From NCBI GenBank assembly GCA_964602445.1, contig CAZRQV010000036.1, positions 1 through 17,971 of the forward strand: DNA of 17,971 nucleotides, read 5' to 3'. The stretch comes from HGM12587 sp964602445. Lineage in GTDB: Bacteria; Bacillota; Clostridia; Lachnospirales; Lachnospiraceae. Shown here one piece after another: positions 16,192-17,971 of the stretch. The notes under the pieces are model-generated. The model made no database searches and had not been told where the DNA came from. It worked only from the letters and a program-made list of their open reading frames with translations. The translations under genes and the position numbers were made by a program. How positions within the stretch are numbered: position 1 is the stretch's first letter; the number at the start of each line of letters is the position of its first letter.

Positions 16192-17010
16192 TCAATCCTC
16201 AAACTCAGAAGTTTCGATACAGTCTCCTAACGAAATGATCGCATGATACAATAATACTTCTTTGTCTGATACCGTCAAATCTCCATGATAATGTCCAAAA
16301 TACCATTTTTTGAACTCACACTTACTTCTGACTATATCAAAAAAGTCAGTTAATGAATCCGAAGCATATTTTTCCTCTGAAACAATGATTTTTTGACATT
16401 CTGTAGAACAACAGTGAGAGAGAATATAATCCACTTCAAAATTTCTGCTTTCTAAATTTTTCAAAGCCTCTACATATTCTGCTGCGGAAGGCAGTTCTTC
16501 TTCCCACCAGGAGCGATGCTTGATCCGATAGGGTTCCCAGCCTCTCTCTGCTGCTTTCTTTTTCTGTGCAAAATTTGGATCTTCCGGATCCAAGATTCCA
16601 CCTGAAACATCATGACTGCTTGCACCGCCGAATGTAAAAATTGTCTTTCCCGCAAGCTCATATATCTGCCCCCGCATTAAGTGAAGAACCGATGGTCTGA
16701 TTTCATGAACCATTCCACCATGCCACATTTTCATCGGATAAGCATTGAGACGATCAAAATTTTCATGATTTCCATCGATAAACAACGTTGTGAAATTTTT
16801 TTCTTCCAGCCATCTCAACCAATACTTTTCCCACTTGCTTTCTCCTGCTGTTTCCCAAATACCTCCAAAGTCACCGCAAATGATCACATAATCTTCCTTC
16901 GTAAGATTCGATTGTTCCGGAAAATTTTCCGTATTGAACTTTTTAAATTCGCTGTGACAATCTCCTGTAACAAATATTTTTCCTGCCATATCTCTCCCGT
17001 ACCATTCCAT
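16192..17010 (-). CDS. Metallophosphoesterase (calcineurin-like)
   Basis: A 272-residue protein with a full set of calcineurin-type metal ligands in order: GDCH (Asp17, His19), GDFGG (Asp47), GNHE (Asn81, His82), SHC (His199) and GHYH (His240, His242). It should be a two-metal phosphoesterase acting on a phosphomonoester or phosphodiester; the substrate cannot be told, and the sequence does not match the nucleotidase or Mre11 subgroups I know. No signal peptide, so cytosolic. Start options are the ATG at 17010, after AAGAGGATA, and 16989, which gives MAGKIFVTGDCH, a common start in relatives, after GGGAGAG. I keep 17010 with low certainty. It follows the terminator of the phosphoribosyltransferase gene, so it starts a new transcript. 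Confidence 0.88.
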   Translation of the reverse strand: MEWYGRDMAGKIFVTGDCHSEFKKFNTENFPEQSNLTKEDYVIICGDFGGIWETAGESKWEKYWLRWLEEKNFTTLFIDGNHENFDRLNAYPMKMWHGGMVHEIRPSVLHLMRGQIYELAGKTIFTFGGASSHDVSGGILDPEDPNFAQKKKAAERGWEPYRIKHRSWWEEELPSAAEYVEALKNLESRNFEVDYILSHCCSTECQKIIVSEEKYASDSLTDFFDIVRSKCEFKKWYFGHYHGDLTVSDKEVLLYHAIISLGDCIETSEFED

Positions 17011-17083
17011 TATCCTCTTTTAAGGGTAATGAATTTTCTCCTCTCAATATGATGATCCCTTTCTGTTTGATTTCTCATACCAT

Positions 17084-17115
17084 ATAATAAACAGGGCGAT
17101 TGTTTCCAATCGCCC
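17084..17115 (-). terminator. Rho-independent terminator after the phosphoribosyltransferase gene
   Basis: A perfect 9-bp stem GGGCGATTG/CAATCGCCC (17115-17107 with 17102-17094) with a GAAA tetraloop, followed on the minus strand by TGTTTATTAT. The other strand has CCCTTTTT after the stem, so it could work in both directions. Confidence 0.8.
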
Positions 17116-17130
17116 TCCCTTTTTGCCTGA

Positions 17131-17781
17131 TTAAATTTTACTGTATCCGTATGCATTTACAATTGCATCTAATTTTTGTTTGTTTTTACAATATGGACAG
17201 TCTTTCATTTTATAGGTTCCATATCCCGGAACATCTTCTGCTGTAAACACAGAATTGATTTCATGTTTTCCTACTTTCGGTGTCGCACTGAAGATTGCAC
17301 TGATGCCTGCAATGGTTCCACCATAATATTCTACACATTCTGCACTCTGGAAAATCGTTCCGCCGGTAGATGCAGAAGATACTAATAAGAGTACATTTTT
17401 TCCGCGGATCATAAATTCTGTATTATCACGGAATACCATCTGTCCGCCGGTTCCAAGTTCCGGAGATACGACATAGATCGTATTGTGTGCATTCATAGAC
17501 ATGATTCCGTTTCTTGTCAGCTTATCTGCCAGATAAGCTCCGATCACTTCTGTTCCTTCCATACAGAGGATCGTATCTACGATGGTGGTATTTACATATT
17601 TATCTGCTAAGATGTTTGCAACCGCCATAGCTTCGCTTCTTCTCGCTTTTAATGTAGAAAAATCGATATACTTTGTAATGTGGGAATGTACCGTAGCAAA
17701 ATGCCCTTCATATACTTTCAATACTACGTTCGAATCAAGTTTCGATGGATATTTTACCATTTTTTCTTCAAATGCTGCCAT
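17131..17781 (-). CDS. Orotate phosphoribosyltransferase-like protein with altered PRPP loop
   Basis: A 216-residue protein that looks like a type I phosphoribosyltransferase: FSTLKARRSEAMAVANILAD in the N-terminal half, a hood-like EGTEVIGAYLADKL, and VLLLVSSASTGGTI at 130-143 in the place of the PRPP-binding loop. In that loop the two acidic residues normally before the TGGT part are Ser135-Ser136. The C-terminus has CPYC (195-198) followed by KNKQKLDAIVNAYGYSKI. Clostridial proteins like this are usually named orotate phosphoribosyltransferase, but no other pyrimidine gene is nearby, so I keep the call general. A GGGAGA site precedes the ATG at 17781; an extended -10 promoter at 17867-17875 and the terminator at 17084-17115 make it a single-gene unit. 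Confidence 0.72.
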   Translation of the reverse strand: MAAFEEKMVKYPSKLDSNVVLKVYEGHFATVHSHITKYIDFSTLKARRSEAMAVANILADKYVNTTIVDTILCMEGTEVIGAYLADKLTRNGIMSMNAHNTIYVVSPELGTGGQMVFRDNTEFMIRGKNVLLLVSSASTGGTIFQSAECVEYYGGTIAGISAIFSATPKVGKHEINSVFTAEDVPGYGTYKMKDCPYCKNKQKLDAIVNAYGYSKI

Positions 17782-17866
17782 AAGATTCTCCCTTCTGTCA
17801 TTTGATTTTTAAGACCTTTTGTAAAAAAATGCTCTACCACGAATGTCTCTGACAGAACTTTTGTAA

Positions 17867-17875
17867 ATTGTAACA
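17867..17875 (-). promoter_or_regulatory. Possible extended -10 promoter of the phosphoribosyltransferase gene
   Basis: The minus strand reads TGTTACAAT, a TG-N extended -10 box, with an AT-rich stretch and no clear -35. The leader would be about 80 nt. The rest of 17876-17971 shows no gene I can support. Confidence 0.4.
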
Positions 17876-17971
17876 TATTTTTTTGATTTTTAATAGGGTT
17901 TTTAGCATTTTTGCATAATTTCGTTACTGTCAAGTAATCGTTGGCAAATTTTTCCATACAGATTTTTATAT

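Noticed and set aside
17011..17060. Possible leader peptide before the metallophosphoesterase, after GAGAGGAG
   Set aside because: The only start at proper spacing is ATT and the frame is six codons before a TAATG overlap; too speculative.
17929..17934. A perfect TTGACA on the minus strand upstream of the phosphoribosyltransferase gene
   Set aside because: No -10 box is found at 16-18 nt; the extended -10 at 17867-17875 is a better candidate.

Overview
The window looks like chromosome from a low-GC Gram-positive anaerobe of the Clostridia, most likely the Lachnospiraceae (Blautia, Dorea, Mediterraneibacter and relatives). The grounds are AT-rich spacers, purine-rich Shine-Dalgarno sites, a T-box leucyl-tRNA synthetase leader, cell-wall-binding type 2 repeats, and protein sequences typical of that family. 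The genus is an inference. All genes but one are on the minus strand. I see no rRNA, tRNA, CRISPR array, insertion sequence or prophage.

Layout from low to high coordinate. 1-112 holds an imperfect tandem repeat at the 3' end of an IreB-family regulator (110-370). A MATE exporter (556-1905) and the tRNA methylthiotransferase mtaB (1951-3258) form a pair. Divergent from mtaB is the only plus-strand gene, an HPr-like protein (3407-3646) that keeps the regulatory serine but lacks the catalytic histidine; it ends at a strong terminator. The minus-strand series prmA (7084-8040), rsmE (6339-7079), a cysteine desulfurase (5031-6185) and thiI (3822-5015) follows. prmA methylates ribosomal protein L11, rsmE methylates 16S rRNA, and the last two make 4-thiouridine in tRNA. 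With mtaB this is a translation and RNA-modification neighbourhood.

The roughly 880-nt gap between prmA and leuS is the most interesting part. It holds two near-identical minus-strand units (about 8325-8432 and 8584-8689). Each has an extended -10 promoter, a short RNA with a C6 run in a hairpin loop and a second C-run in an unpaired stretch, a CCUUCUCC segment, and a perfect-stem terminator. They look like a duplicated C-rich, anti-Shine-Dalgarno-type small RNA. I do not recognise it as a named family.

leuS (8920-11343) has its own terminator and a full T-box leader (about 11446-11694) with a leucine CUC specifier. Its promoter overlaps the stop codon of the gene upstream, a 1354-residue secreted protein with three SGNH-hydrolase-like domains (the middle one apparently dead) and three CWB2 wall-anchoring repeats. 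Above that are a small unknown protein, a metallophosphoesterase, and an orotate-phosphoribosyltransferase-like protein with an altered PRPP loop.
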